39,046 nt of DNA. It comes from Spirosoma fluviale (GTDB lineage: Bacteria; Bacteroidota; Bacteroidia; Cytophagales; Cyclobacteriaceae). Positions 25,930 through 35,037 of this stretch are shown here, one piece after another. Made by a program: the position numbers and the translations under genes. Each line of letters opens with the position of its first letter. The stretch's first letter is position 1. The stretch lies in contig CAMBMU010000018.1 in assembly GCA_945868725.1 (NCBI GenBank), forward strand, positions 1 to 39,046, in the 5' to 3' direction. The notes beneath the pieces are model-generated. The model worked only from the letters and a program-made list of their open reading frames with translations. It did not search any database and was not told the origin of the DNA.

Positions 25930-28812
25930 TTACCAAGTTCGCCCACCCGGAGGTCTTCCCATCATCCAAGGTTCCTGTGGCTGCGCTGCTGGCTGCTTGA
26001 AATTGCCAAGGATGTAGGTAAAGGTGATCATGCCGTAGCGAGTGAGCACATTGGTAAACACATCCGTCACGGCCACATCCGAAATGGTACGGCTGATGCT
26101 GTTGTTTTGATTCAACACATCAAATATCACAGCCTTAATTTCTGCTTTGTTGTTTTTTGCAAATCGGAAGCCTCCTTCGAGGTTCCATAGCCAGAAATTT
26201 TGGTTGAAGCCTTCGGATAAGCCCGTGTATAATGTGTGGGCTACGTTATTGCCCATAAAAAACTTGCCGTTGGTAGAGGAGAAATACAAGCGCAGGTTAG
26301 ACTCTTGCTGGTAGTAGTTATTTTCTAAGTTTTGCTGCAAGGAGGAGTTGACAATGTTGTAAGATCCAGTACTGCTGAGTGAGAAATCAACGTTCTGGCT
26401 AATGTTGGAGTTGAAGGTCAGGCCTTGGCTTAGCGTTAGGTTGTCGTTCAGATTGGTTGCCCCGTTGATGACCCCCGGCGTACGGTTGAAGCTCACCCGG
26501 GTATTCATGTTAAACTGGGTTTTCAATTTCTTAAGCGGTGCTCCATAAGTCAAGAAGAAGCTAGATCGAATGTTGCCATCTAGGTTGACCGGTCGAGAAA
26601 GTTGCCCTCCAGAACGAAGAAGAATTTCGTTGTTGATTAGCGTGTCTCGGGTAGTCAAGAAGGTGCTATTTCCTATAAAATCAGAAGTTGCCGAATGGGT
26701 AACAAATAGGAAGAGTGTTCTTGATTTTTCGAGGTTGATTTTGCTGATGTTGGCGAAAATATTGTGGTTGTAACTTTGGCCCAGGTTTGGATTACCTACG
26801 CGTAGGCTCAGGGGATTCTGGTTGTTGACCACATTTTGTAAATCGGAGACGCTCGGTTCATTGGTGCTGGTACGGTACCGTACTCTCCAGCTGAAGCCAG
26901 ATTCTTTATTGCGGTAATTTAAATTTGCACTAGGCAAGATGTTGTTAAAACTTTTATTGAATATGCCTTCGGTAGGAAAAAATGCCTGGTTGTCTAGCTG
27001 TGCATTTTGGTAGTCTAGATTCAGGTTAACAGACCAGGCCTGGTTGTTGTAAGCATAGCCAGAGCGAAGGCGCTGGGTAATGAATTTATTGTCAAACTCA
27101 TTGCTAAGGGCCGTGTCGAGCAGGGCTTTGCGTTCAGAGTCCAAGATATAGGTTTTTTGATCTGCGGCTGTTTTGTTGTTTCCGATTTGGTAGCCAAAGG
27201 TTCCGATCGCTTTGTCACTCAGCTGCTCAGTAAAGGTCAGGTTGACGCGGTAGTTGAATCCCTTGTTTAGGGAACTGGTCTCTTGTAAGGTGGTGTCCTG
27301 TGCTTTTCTTCTAAAATCCTTGCTGGCAGCTTCCAATTCTGAAAATTGGTCGCGATTGCTCCAGGCAGTAAACACTTCTGTAGAGAGGGTTCTTCCTTTT
27401 TTATCGAATTTATAGCGGTAAGTCAGGTTATTGGATAAGTTTAATGCGGAAGTTGTGGCATCCGTGATGGACCGAAGAGCAGAGAGTGAGTCTCCTCTAC
27501 TGGTTCGTGTGAGTACATCTCGATCGCTAAAAGTACTGTTGTCCTGAAAGGAGAAACTAGGGGTGAGGACAATGGAATTTTTTGCATTGAGGTCTCCCTC
27601 AATACGCGCATTGGCTCTGTGGTTGTTGTTTTTTACCGTGTTGATCAGATTTTCTTGATAGTATTGGCGAAGGTTTTCGTTAACGACCGTTTCTCTGTTC
27701 GTGGTTTGTCTTAGGGAATTGGTGGTGTTGTTGAAGAAATAGCTTCCGGATACATTGAATTTTTTACCCCATTTATCGGAATAGTTTAGTCCGACCGCAT
27801 TGGTGGTGACTATTCCGCCGCTGCTGCCTACAAGGAAATTATTATTTCCTCCGCCGCCCCATTGGCCACCACCAAAGCCTCCGCCTCCAGGCCCTCCTCT
27901 GCCAGCCCCCGCGGAGGCATTGGCAGTTAATCCAGCAAGATCTTGGCTTGAGAAGTTTTGTTGGTTGATGTTGTTAAAGAGTCCAAGGACTGAAATCCGC
28001 TTGTCCTCTTTGAAGAAGTTGACATTTCCCCCAGCAGCATAGCGATCATCGTCGCCGTAGCCGGCGTAGGTTCTACCGAAGGAGCCATTTTTTCGATCGG
28101 AGCGAAGGATGATGTTGATTGTTTTGGTGTAGCTACCGTCGTCAAAGCCCGTCAAACGGCTTTGATCGGAGCGTTGATCCAAGATTTCTACTCGGTCGAT
28201 GGCATCTGCCGGCAGGTTGCGAAGGGCAATGCTAGGGTCGCTGCCAAAGAATTCTCTGCCGTCGACCAGGATTTTTTGAACCTGCTCCCCCTGGGCTTGG
28301 ATTTGCCCACCCTGCATCGTGATGCCTGGCATTTTCTTGATTAAATCTTCTGCCTGTGCATTGGTTTGCGTTTTGAAGGCATTGGCATTGAAGGAAGTAG
28401 TGTCTCCTTTTTGCTCACCAACCACGCTCACTCCTTGCACGAGGACTTCTCCGAGAACTTTGGTGTCTTCGAGTAATATCAGTTCACCAAGCTCCACCGG
28501 CTCTCGCATGCTGTGAATTTTGGTGATGGTTTTGTATCCTAAAAAGGTGATTTCAATTTTCACTTGTGGGATAAAGGGTCTGGCTAGTTCAAATCTCCCA
28601 TCAGCACCTGTTACTGTGCCGCGAAGTAAGGAGTCGGTGACGGTTTTGATCAATACATTGGCTCCGATCATGGGGGTTTTTGCTGCCCCATCCATTACCT
28701 GACCCGTAAACTTTCGTTCGGGACGGGCTTGGTCTGTTGGGCGCTGCCCGAAGGATGGAAGTGCAACTAGAAATGAAAAAATTAAAAGAAAAAGGAAGTG
28801 GTAAGTTTTCAT
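25930..28812 (-). CDS. Outer-membrane beta-barrel protein with carboxypeptidase-like regulatory and plug domains
   Basis: A 960-residue outer-membrane protein of the TonB-receptor-like superfamily. I choose the ATG at 28812, which gives a clean signal peptide (MKTYHFLFLLIFSFLVALPS, cleaved near FGQ). Next comes a carboxypeptidase-like regulatory domain (FTGQVMDGAAKTPMIGANV, TGADGRFEL; about residues 36-120). A plug-like domain follows (AEDLIKKMPGITMQGGQIQ, VDGREFFGSDPS). The remainder is a barrel rich in alternating Asn/aromatic strands. A glycine-rich insertion (GGPGGGGFGGGQWGGGGNN, residues about 315-335) sits in an early extracellular loop. No TonB box or SusD partner is seen, so this is the OMP_b-brl_3-type group rather than a proven nutrient receptor. 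The C-terminal Pro/Gly tail after the last strand is unusual. Confidence 0.85.
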   Translation of the reverse strand: MKTYHFLFLLIFSFLVALPSFGQRPTDQARPERKFTGQVMDGAAKTPMIGANVLIKTVTDSLLRGTVTGADGRFELARPFIPQVKIEITFLGYKTITKIHSMREPVELGELILLEDTKVLGEVLVQGVSVVGEQKGDTTSFNANAFKTQTNAQAEDLIKKMPGITMQGGQIQAQGEQVQKILVDGREFFGSDPSIALRNLPADAIDRVEILDQRSDQSRLTGFDDGSYTKTINIILRSDRKNGSFGRTYAGYGDDDRYAAGGNVNFFKEDKRISVLGLFNNINQQNFSSQDLAGLTANASAGAGRGGPGGGGFGGGQWGGGGNNNFLVGSSGGIVTTNAVGLNYSDKWGKKFNVSGSYFFNNTTNSLRQTTNRETVVNENLRQYYQENLINTVKNNNHRANARIEGDLNAKNSIVLTPSFSFQDNSTFSDRDVLTRTSRGDSLSALRSITDATTSALNLSNNLTYRYKFDKKGRTLSTEVFTAWSNRDQFSELEAASKDFRRKAQDTTLQETSSLNKGFNYRVNLTFTEQLSDKAIGTFGYQIGNNKTAADQKTYILDSERKALLDTALSNEFDNKFITQRLRSGYAYNNQAWSVNLNLDYQNAQLDNQAFFPTEGIFNKSFNNILPSANLNYRNKESGFSWRVRYRTSTNEPSVSDLQNVVNNQNPLSLRVGNPNLGQSYNHNIFANISKINLEKSRTLFLFVTHSATSDFIGNSTFLTTRDTLINNEILLRSGGQLSRPVNLDGNIRSSFFLTYGAPLKKLKTQFNMNTRVSFNRTPGVINGATNLNDNLTLSQGLTFNSNISQNVDFSLSSTGSYNIVNSSLQQNLENNYYQQESNLRLYFSSTNGKFFMGNNVAHTLYTGLSEGFNQNFWLWNLEGGFRFAKNNKAEIKAVIFDVLNQNNSISRTISDVAVTDVFTNVLTRYGMITFTYILGNFKQPAAQPQEPWMMGRPPGGRTW

Positions 28813-28938
28813 AAATTGGTTGTAGTACAACTTCTTTGACTCCAATAAAGAGCAAAAGGTTTAATGGAGGCGAGGAGTAAAATTAGAATGGGGATTCTAA
28901 GGGATAAGTGGTTTATTTCCAGTCTAAAAGTCAGAAAT

Positions 28939-29277
28939 TCAGGAGCTTTGCTTCATTATTTCCGCATAAGAGATTCCATAATGGCTTTCGTGGTAGGTCA
29001 CTTTGCCCTTTTCGATGAGCAGTACTTGTGGTGATTCGTGAGGAATGCCAAAGCGCTCTGCCACCAGATTGGATAGCGATCTGAAAGCAATCAAATCCAA
29101 ATAGTAAGGGGTGATTATGTCAGAGTCCTCAGTTTTCCAGTTTCGCAAAAGCCGATCCAGGGCCATGCGGCTAATGGAGCAGCTGGTACTATGTTTGAAA
29201 AGTAGTACAGGCTTCTCGGCACTTTCTGTGATCAATTGATCAATTTGTTCTTCTGAATTGAGTTTGTTCCAGTTCAT
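28939..29277 (-). CDS. ytxJ: Bacillithiol-system redox-active protein YtxJ
   Basis: A 112-residue thioredoxin-fold protein of the YtxJ family. Members are found in bacillithiol-using bacteria and act in low-molecular-weight thiol redox chemistry; the precise reaction is not settled. The active site is the monothiol KHSTSCSISR with Cys33. Conserved family elements are PYYLDLIAFRSLSN, the cis-proline region HESPQVLLIEKGK, and the C-terminal HYGISYAEI. It indicates that the organism uses bacillithiol. It has a well-formed promoter with both elements and is divergent from the DUF4403 lipoprotein gene 70 bases away. Confidence 0.93.
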   Translation of the reverse strand: MNWNKLNSEEQIDQLITESAEKPVLLFKHSTSCSISRMALDRLLRNWKTEDSDIITPYYLDLIAFRSLSNLVAERFGIPHESPQVLLIEKGKVTYHESHYGISYAEIMKQSS

Positions 29278-29310
29278 GTACTCTTTTCGCTACTTTTGTA
29301 GTTCACCTTA

Positions 29311-29341
29311 CAAAGGTAACCTAGATCTACCGAACTCTCAA
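29311..29341 (-). promoter_or_regulatory. Promoter of ytxJ
   Basis: On the minus strand: TTG (29341-29339), 20 bases, then TACCTTTG (29318-29311), matching both parts of the Bacteroidota consensus. The best-formed promoter in the window. Confidence 0.65.
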
Positions 29342-29346
29342 GTACA

Positions 29347-30750
29347 ATGACCGAGCCAATTTTCCGAATTTCCATTAAAAGGGCTTTAATTTTTTGGGCT
29401 GTAGCAGGACTCCTCGCTGTTTCCTGCAAGTCTTTGGATCCTGCCGCAAGCTTACCGCTGCCAGCAGTACCAAAAATAAATTCTTCGTTGAATATACCGC
29501 TAGAAATTCCTTTTTCGACCCTTATTGCGGTAGCCAATCGTGAAACCCCGACGCTGATTTTTCGTCAGCGGGGCATGGATTTAGGGAATGGTTTGGTAGG
29601 AGATTTTGACTTTTCTAGAAACGGCAAAATCCAGCTTCGCGCATTAGATCAACAGCGTTTGGAAGTAGTGTTTCCACTTAAAATTCAAGGAGAAGTAGGC
29701 TTAAAACCAGGAGGCCTCCGAAATCTCCTACAATCCAAGGTGCCGATCAATCAAAGCTTGGCTCCAGTTTTTGTGATTAATCCTCAAGTTCAGTCCAATT
29801 GGTATTTGGGGATTTCTGAGTTTGAACTTTTGGATTTGGGGGGTAAAATGGCCCTTTCTGTGCTTGGGATTGAGCTGGATTTAAGCCCGCTGGTCCGCCA
29901 AGAAATTCGCCGATTTGCGAAGCAGGAACTCACCTCCAAACCGAATTTGCTTGCGCTCAAACCCCTGATGGAGTCGATCTGGAATCAAGTGGGCAAGCCG
30001 ATGGTCGTGGAGGTGGAAGGCAAAAAGACAGGCCTGTCCATCCGGCCAGATTCGGTCAAACTTCGGGAGTACTTACAGCCGAACAAGGGTTTACACCTGG
30101 ATTTGGGTTTCCAAGGGCAGGTTCAAGTACACCCTGCTACAGCCCTTCCTAGCCGTGCTTTTCCGCTGCCCAAAATTTTAGCCAACATGGATGCGAGCAA
30201 TCGAATTGATCTTCAATTGCCTTTGGAGTTGACCTATGGGGAGTTGGATGCGCTGATTCAAAAATCTTTTGGTGGGCAGTCCATCCCGATGAATAAAACC
30301 TACCGCTTCAATGCCACCCAATTTCGTACGCAAGCGTATGGAGATCGATTGGGAATCACAGTTGCCTTTACGGCAGTGAGCACGAAGGGAGGAGAGTTGA
30401 CTGGGGAACTATTCCTAGTAGGCCAACCAGTTTATGATCCCGCGACGCAAGTGCTCCGCGTGGATAACCTGGATTTTGTCATGAAGAGCGGCAGTGCGAA
30501 AGCCATCTTGGGCACGATGATCAAAAAAGGGAAAATCCACCGGCAACTTAGTCAGCGGATGAAGATACCTTTGGTGGAGACGATTAAGGAGAGTTTGGAA
30601 GGGCTTCAGGAACGACTATCCCTACAAACTCCAGTAGCCAATTTGTCTATTCAGGGGTTACAGGTAGTGCCACTCGGGTTTTACCCCACAGCCACTGGAC
30701 TGGCAATTCCCCTTAAAGCGACAGCCACGACAGCCATTCAATGGAAGTAA
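29347..30750 (+). CDS. DUF4403 family lipoprotein
   Basis: A 467-residue protein of the uncharacterised DUF4403 family. The N-terminus is a lipoprotein signal peptide: a basic start, the hydrophobic run ALIFWAVAGLLA, and a lipobox AVSC with Cys27, so it is probably anchored in the inner or outer membrane facing the periplasm. The body consists of repeated beta-rich modules (for example INIPLEIPF-type starts at about residue 48 and LQLPLELTYGELDALIQKS at about 286), suggesting a tandem TULIP/BPI-like lipid-binding architecture. That fold assignment is from memory of the family, not from motifs I can prove. No partner gene is adjacent. It is divergent from ytxJ; a family A repeat follows it. 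Confidence 0.8.
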   Translation: MTEPIFRISIKRALIFWAVAGLLAVSCKSLDPAASLPLPAVPKINSSLNIPLEIPFSTLIAVANRETPTLIFRQRGMDLGNGLVGDFDFSRNGKIQLRALDQQRLEVVFPLKIQGEVGLKPGGLRNLLQSKVPINQSLAPVFVINPQVQSNWYLGISEFELLDLGGKMALSVLGIELDLSPLVRQEIRRFAKQELTSKPNLLALKPLMESIWNQVGKPMVVEVEGKKTGLSIRPDSVKLREYLQPNKGLHLDLGFQGQVQVHPATALPSRAFPLPKILANMDASNRIDLQLPLELTYGELDALIQKSFGGQSIPMNKTYRFNATQFRTQAYGDRLGITVAFTAVSTKGGELTGELFLVGQPVYDPATQVLRVDNLDFVMKSGSAKAILGTMIKKGKIHRQLSQRMKIPLVETIKESLEGLQERLSLQTPVANLSIQGLQVVPLGFYPTATGLAIPLKATATTAIQWK

Positions 30751-30784
30751 GGAATACTTTTTTAGTTTTTGCTTATCCTCATTT

Positions 30785-30907
30785 TACCAGTGACCAAATA
30801 AAAAAAGGGCTGAAGTTCAATTAAGTGGGCTGTGGACCGTCGACTGTGAACGATTATCCGCATTGGTTAATAGGTAGGTTATGCCATAGGAAAGATTGCG
30901 GATAATC
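30785..30907 (+). repeat. Family A interspersed repeat, copy A5
   Basis: Head ACCAGTGACCAAATAAAAAAAG and CTGAAGTTCAA, a short 21-base box (TGTGGACCGTCGACTGTGAAC), then arms GATTATCCGC (30852-30861) and GCGGATAATC (30898-30907) with a 36-base spacer. It ends 5 bases before the acs stop codon, so the convergent DUF4403 and acs transcripts meet here and the hairpin may end both. Confidence 0.85.
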
Positions 30908-30912
30908 CTTTT

Positions 30913-32805
30913 TTACTTTCTACCGGCTTTGATTTTTTCTACCACCTCTGGGTCTAAAAGTGTGGAAATATCTCCCATACCGTCTAGGCTTCCTTCGGCG
31001 ATTTTTCGTAGAATGCGCCGCATGATTTTGCCAGACCGGGTTTTAGGAAGTCCAGGCACAATTTGGATTTTGTCTGGCTTGGCAATCGGTCCAATGATTT
31101 TGGAAACCGTCTCCTTTATTTCTTGAATGAGGTTGTCCTCACTTCGGTTGCTCAAATCACAGATCACAAAGGCATAGATGCCTTGCCCCTTGACTTCGTG
31201 TGGGAAGCCGACCACGGCAGACTCGATCACTTTCGGATGCTCATTGATTGCATTTTCCACCTCAGCGGTACCCAGTCTATGGCCGGACACATTCATTACA
31301 TCGTCTACTCGGCCAAGGATTCGGTAATAGCCATCGTGGTCACGCTTGACTCCATCCCCTGTAAAGTACTTGTTTTTGTACGTAGAAAAATAGGTTTGCT
31401 TGCAGCGCTCGTGATCCCCATAGGTAGTTCTGATCATGGATGGCCATGGAAAATCGATGCAAAGGTTACCCTCTACGGAGTTGCCACGAAGCTCCTTGCC
31501 TTCTGCATCGACAATGCTGAGTTGGATGCCGGGCAGTGGCAGGGTCGCATAAGCAGGTTTGGTGGGGGTGATGCCCGCGAGTGGGGAGATCATAATGCCT
31601 CCTGTTTCGGTTTGCCACCAAGTATCCACAATCGGGCACTTTCCCTTGCCGATGTGGTTGTGGTACCAATGCCAGGCTTCCTCGTTGATGGGTTCGCCGA
31701 CGGAGCCGAGGACTTTGAGGGAGCTCAGGTCATGCCCTTCAATAGGCTCGGTTCCAAAGGCCTGAAGGGCTCGAATGGCTGTTGGCGCTGTGTAAAAAAT
31801 ATTGACTTTGTACTTTTCAATAATCTCCCAGAATCGACCGGGATGGGGATAGGTGGGTACCCCTTCAAACATCAGCGTGGTGGCGCCGGCGAGTAAAGGG
31901 CCATACACGATGTAGGAGTGTCCGGTGATCCAGCCAATGTCAGCGGTACACCAGAAAACGTCTCCTGGGGTGTATTGAAATACATTTTCGAAGGAGTATT
32001 TGGTGTAGACCATGTAACCTCCGGTGGTGTGGACCACTCCTTTGGGTTTGCCGGTAGAGCCAGAAGTGTAGAGGATAAAGAGCATGTCCTCGCTATCCAT
32101 TTCAGCGGCTTGGTTGACGGCTGACTGTCCCACCACAGCTTCGTGCCACCAAAAGTCCCTTCCTGAAATCATCTGAGTTTCTTGGCCGGTACGTTGGTAG
32201 ACGATGACCGTTTCTACCGGCGCTTTTTCGAGGGCTTCGTCTACGATCTCTTTGATGCTAATTTTTTTGTTGCCCCGGTAGTTGCCATCTGAGGTAAGTA
32301 CTGCTTTGGCTTTGCAGTCAAGAATGCGGTCGGCTAGGGAGGTGCTGGAGAAGCCTGCAAATACCACCGAGTGAATGGCGCCGATGCGTGCACAGGCAAG
32401 CATGGCGATGGCTGCTTCAGGTACCATCGGCATGTAAATGATCACGCGATCCCCTTTGCCGATGCCCTTAGACAGTAGGGTATTGGCAAAGCGGCAGACT
32501 GCTACAAAAAGTTGGCGGTAGGTGAGCGTACGTCCTGCTTCCCCAGGTTCGTTTGGTTCCCAGATGATGGCCGGTCTATCGCCAAGGGTGTGTAGGTTTT
32601 TTTCAAAAATATTTTCGGTGAGGTTGAGTTTGCCACCTACAAACCACTGTACCTCGGGAGTTTCAAAGTTCCACTCCAAGACCTTTGACCATCGTTTTTT
32701 CCAATGAAAGGAGTCTGCAATTTGAGCCCAGAATTCCTCGGGCTGTGCGATACTTTTTTGGTATTCGTGAAAGTACCCACTTAGGGTATGCAATCGGTCG
32801 CTCAT
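30913..32805 (-). CDS. acs: Acetyl-coenzyme A synthetase
   Basis: AMP-forming acetate-CoA ligase: acetate + ATP + CoA to acetyl-CoA + AMP + PPi. The 630-residue protein spans the full family. Motifs: the P-loop-like YTSGSTGKPKGVVHTTGGY, WWQTETGGIM, the hinge and C-terminal domain GRVDDVMNVSGHRLGTAEVE, and PKTRSGKIMRR with Lys593, the lysine that is acetylated to switch the enzyme off in other bacteria. ITGHSYIVYGPL and PDKIQIVPGLPKTRSGK are standard. It is the third gene of a unit with the DUF4212 subunit and the symporter upstream, so acetate uptake and activation are coupled. Confidence 0.98.
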   Translation of the reverse strand: MSDRLHTLSGYFHEYQKSIAQPEEFWAQIADSFHWKKRWSKVLEWNFETPEVQWFVGGKLNLTENIFEKNLHTLGDRPAIIWEPNEPGEAGRTLTYRQLFVAVCRFANTLLSKGIGKGDRVIIYMPMVPEAAIAMLACARIGAIHSVVFAGFSSTSLADRILDCKAKAVLTSDGNYRGNKKISIKEIVDEALEKAPVETVIVYQRTGQETQMISGRDFWWHEAVVGQSAVNQAAEMDSEDMLFILYTSGSTGKPKGVVHTTGGYMVYTKYSFENVFQYTPGDVFWCTADIGWITGHSYIVYGPLLAGATTLMFEGVPTYPHPGRFWEIIEKYKVNIFYTAPTAIRALQAFGTEPIEGHDLSSLKVLGSVGEPINEEAWHWYHNHIGKGKCPIVDTWWQTETGGIMISPLAGITPTKPAYATLPLPGIQLSIVDAEGKELRGNSVEGNLCIDFPWPSMIRTTYGDHERCKQTYFSTYKNKYFTGDGVKRDHDGYYRILGRVDDVMNVSGHRLGTAEVENAINEHPKVIESAVVGFPHEVKGQGIYAFVICDLSNRSEDNLIQEIKETVSKIIGPIAKPDKIQIVPGLPKTRSGKIMRRILRKIAEGSLDGMGDISTLLDPEVVEKIKAGRK

Positions 32806-32830
32806 GCTTCAAATAGGGTTGCGGTGAAAA

Positions 32831-34516
32831 TCAATGGTCGGATGCTTTTCCTGCTCCTTTTGGAATGCGGATATCCTGAATGAGTTTTTGGACATGGCTG
32901 GGAGGAGGGGGTGTGAACCAAGATACGGCAAAGCAAACCAAGAAGTTGAGCCCCATTCCTATAGAGCCAATTCCCTCAGGGGAGATCCCCCCCCACCAGT
33001 GCTCGGCTGTGTTCAGTTCGGGATGGACAAACTTGAAGTAGCTAATGTAGCTGATGGTGAAAACCAGTCCAGTTAGCATGCCCGCGATGGCTCCTTCCTT
33101 GTTGGCTCGGGTAGAAAATATTCCTAGCAAGATGACTGGGAAGAAGGAGGATGCCGCCAAGCCAAACGCAAAAGCAACTACTTCGGCTACAAAGCCAGGA
33201 GGGTTGATGCCAAAGTAGCCAGCAAGAATCACGGCACCAGCAGCTGAGAGTCTAGCAATTCGGAGTTCTTTTTTATCCGAAATATCTGGTCGGAATGTCT
33301 TGAATAAATCCCGCGATATGGAGGTGGAAATAACAAGCAATAAACCTGCTGCTGTAGATAAGGCTGCAGCCATCGCTCCGGCAGCTACCAAGCCCACCAC
33401 CCAATCGGGAAGCTGAGCTATTTCTGGGCCCGCCAAAACCATGATGTCTTTGTCTATTTTTAGTTCGTTGGAAGCAGGGTCTGGGAGGTATTGCACTTTT
33501 CCATCTCCATTTTTATCTTCTATTTGGATCAAATTAGTTTTTTGCCAGTTTTGAACCCATTCTGGGAGCTGATCTATGGGTTTTTCAGAGGTAGATTTGA
33601 TGATATTGTACATGCCAAATGCTGCAACTGCAGGAGCTGTCGTATACAGGATAGCGATAAAAGCCAAAGCGTAGCCAGCAGAAAGTCGTGCATCTTTTAC
33701 CTTGGGAACGGTAAAAAAGCGAACAATCACATGGGGAAGGCCTGCTGTTCCTACCATCAAGGCCAAGGTGATCATGAATAAATCGGGAATACTTTTCTTT
33801 CCAGAGGTATAGTCTGCAAAGCCTAGGTCACCCAACACTCCATCTAGTTTGTCCAGCAGGGGCACACCCTCGGCTACATCACCTCCAAGGCCAAGTTGCG
33901 GAATGGGGTTGCCAGTAAGTTGCATGGATATAAAAATAGCGGGAACCATGTAGGCAAAAATCAACACACAGTATTGGGCTACTTGGGTGTAGGTAATGCC
34001 CTTCATGCCGCCCAATACGGCATAAAAAAATACGATGGCCATGCCAATCACCACTCCCCATTCGATGGGAAGCTCTAGGTAGCGGGAGAAGACGATCCCC
34101 ACGCCACGCATCTGCCCTGCCACATAGGTAAAGGAGATAAATAGCGCACAAATGACGGCTACGACTCTGGCCTTATTGGAGTAGTAGCGATCGCCTACAA
34201 AGTCAGGAACCGTGAATTTTCCAAATTTCCGAAGGTAAGGGGCAAGAAGTAGCGCAAGCAATACATAGCCTCCGGTCCAGCCCATCAGATAGACTGAGCC
34301 ATCGTATCCTGAAAAGGAAATGATGCCAGCCATAGACATAAAAGAAGCCGCAGACATCCAATCAGCAGCTGTAGCCAAGCCGTTGGCGAGGGGAGAAACT
34401 CCTCCACCGGCAATGTAAAATTCTTCGGTAGATCCCGCACGACTCCAAATGGCAATACCAAGGTAAAGCGCAAAGCTAAGTCCAACGAGTAAGTAGGTCC
34501 AGGCAAGTAAATCCAT
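32831..34516 (-). CDS. Sodium:solute symporter, acetate/VC_2705-type large subunit
   Basis: A 561-residue SSS-family permease with about 13 membrane helices, the large subunit of the VC_2705 type that occurs with a DUF4212 small subunit. Family hallmarks: SRAGSTEEFYIAGGGVSPLANG at the start with ADWMSAASFMSMAG, GKFTVPDFVGDRYYS, and GTAGLPHVIVRFFTVP. The neighbouring acs makes acetate or another short monocarboxylate the likely solute. Between helices there is a soluble insert of about 50 residues (about 305-360) with an EF-hand-like loop DKNGDGKVQYLP (334-345). One base separates its start from the DUF4212 stop, and acs begins 25 bases after its stop, so all three are one operon. Confidence 0.93.
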   Translation of the reverse strand: MDLLAWTYLLVGLSFALYLGIAIWSRAGSTEEFYIAGGGVSPLANGLATAADWMSAASFMSMAGIISFSGYDGSVYLMGWTGGYVLLALLLAPYLRKFGKFTVPDFVGDRYYSNKARVVAVICALFISFTYVAGQMRGVGIVFSRYLELPIEWGVVIGMAIVFFYAVLGGMKGITYTQVAQYCVLIFAYMVPAIFISMQLTGNPIPQLGLGGDVAEGVPLLDKLDGVLGDLGFADYTSGKKSIPDLFMITLALMVGTAGLPHVIVRFFTVPKVKDARLSAGYALAFIAILYTTAPAVAAFGMYNIIKSTSEKPIDQLPEWVQNWQKTNLIQIEDKNGDGKVQYLPDPASNELKIDKDIMVLAGPEIAQLPDWVVGLVAAGAMAAALSTAAGLLLVISTSISRDLFKTFRPDISDKKELRIARLSAAGAVILAGYFGINPPGFVAEVVAFAFGLAASSFFPVILLGIFSTRANKEGAIAGMLTGLVFTISYISYFKFVHPELNTAEHWWGGISPEGIGSIGMGLNFLVCFAVSWFTPPPPSHVQKLIQDIRIPKGAGKASDH

Positions 34517-34517
34517 A

Positions 34518-34781
34518 TCAGTCTTCGTTCACATTAAATTCCTTGTCCAGCTTGTTCATCCGAATCACATAGATAAATATCAAAACTAGAAAAGCGTAAA
34601 TGGCTCCTTGCTGTGCAAACCAAAATCCTAATTTAAAGCCTCCAATTCGGATGGTATTCAGCTCTTCTACCCATAGAATTCCACAGCCAAAGGAGACGAT
34701 AAACCAAATAAAAAGGAGGATTGCGAGCGTTTGGAGGTTTTTTTTCCAATACTGCTCCATTTTTGAGGGAGAGGGTGACAT
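34518..34781 (-). CDS. DUF4212 small subunit of a sodium:solute symporter
   Basis: An 87-residue membrane protein with two helices (LAILLFIWFIVSFGCGIL and GAIYAFLVLIFIYVIRMN) separated by a short loop containing FKLGFWFAQQGA, the signature of the DUF4212 family. Such proteins are encoded directly before VC_2705-type symporters and are thought to be their small subunit. YWKKNLQTLAIL at the start is also typical. The start is the ATG at 34781; the internal Met at residue 8 is an alternative. It is the first gene of the acetate operon. A -7-like CACCTTTG on the minus strand near 34896-34903 is the only promoter candidate upstream; the rest of 34782-35037 shows nothing I can name. Confidence 0.92.
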   Translation of the reverse strand: MSPSPSKMEQYWKKNLQTLAILLFIWFIVSFGCGILWVEELNTIRIGGFKLGFWFAQQGAIYAFLVLIFIYVIRMNKLDKEFNVNED

Positions 34782-35037
34782 GGTGGTGACGGTTGGTCTG
34801 GGTTTAATTTGGCGTTCATCAAAAAAAGTAAAGCAATTTTTGATGGAAGAAATATAACCTAAAAAGTAGAAGGAAAAGACCTTTTTTCCAAAGGTGGAAT
34901 CACTTGGAGGACTTAAGCCTATTTAATTTTTGAAGGCACTGCGCTTCTGGGGGCCAGTCAAGTCCTTGAAAACGAGTCAGGTAAAACAGGGTATGTGTTC
35001 AGATGGGTTGAGCAGGTACCAGATCAAAAAGATAAAA

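Noticed and set aside
31063-31896. 277-codon plus-strand frame opposite acs.
   Set aside because: Antisense shadow of acs with low-complexity translation and no known domain.
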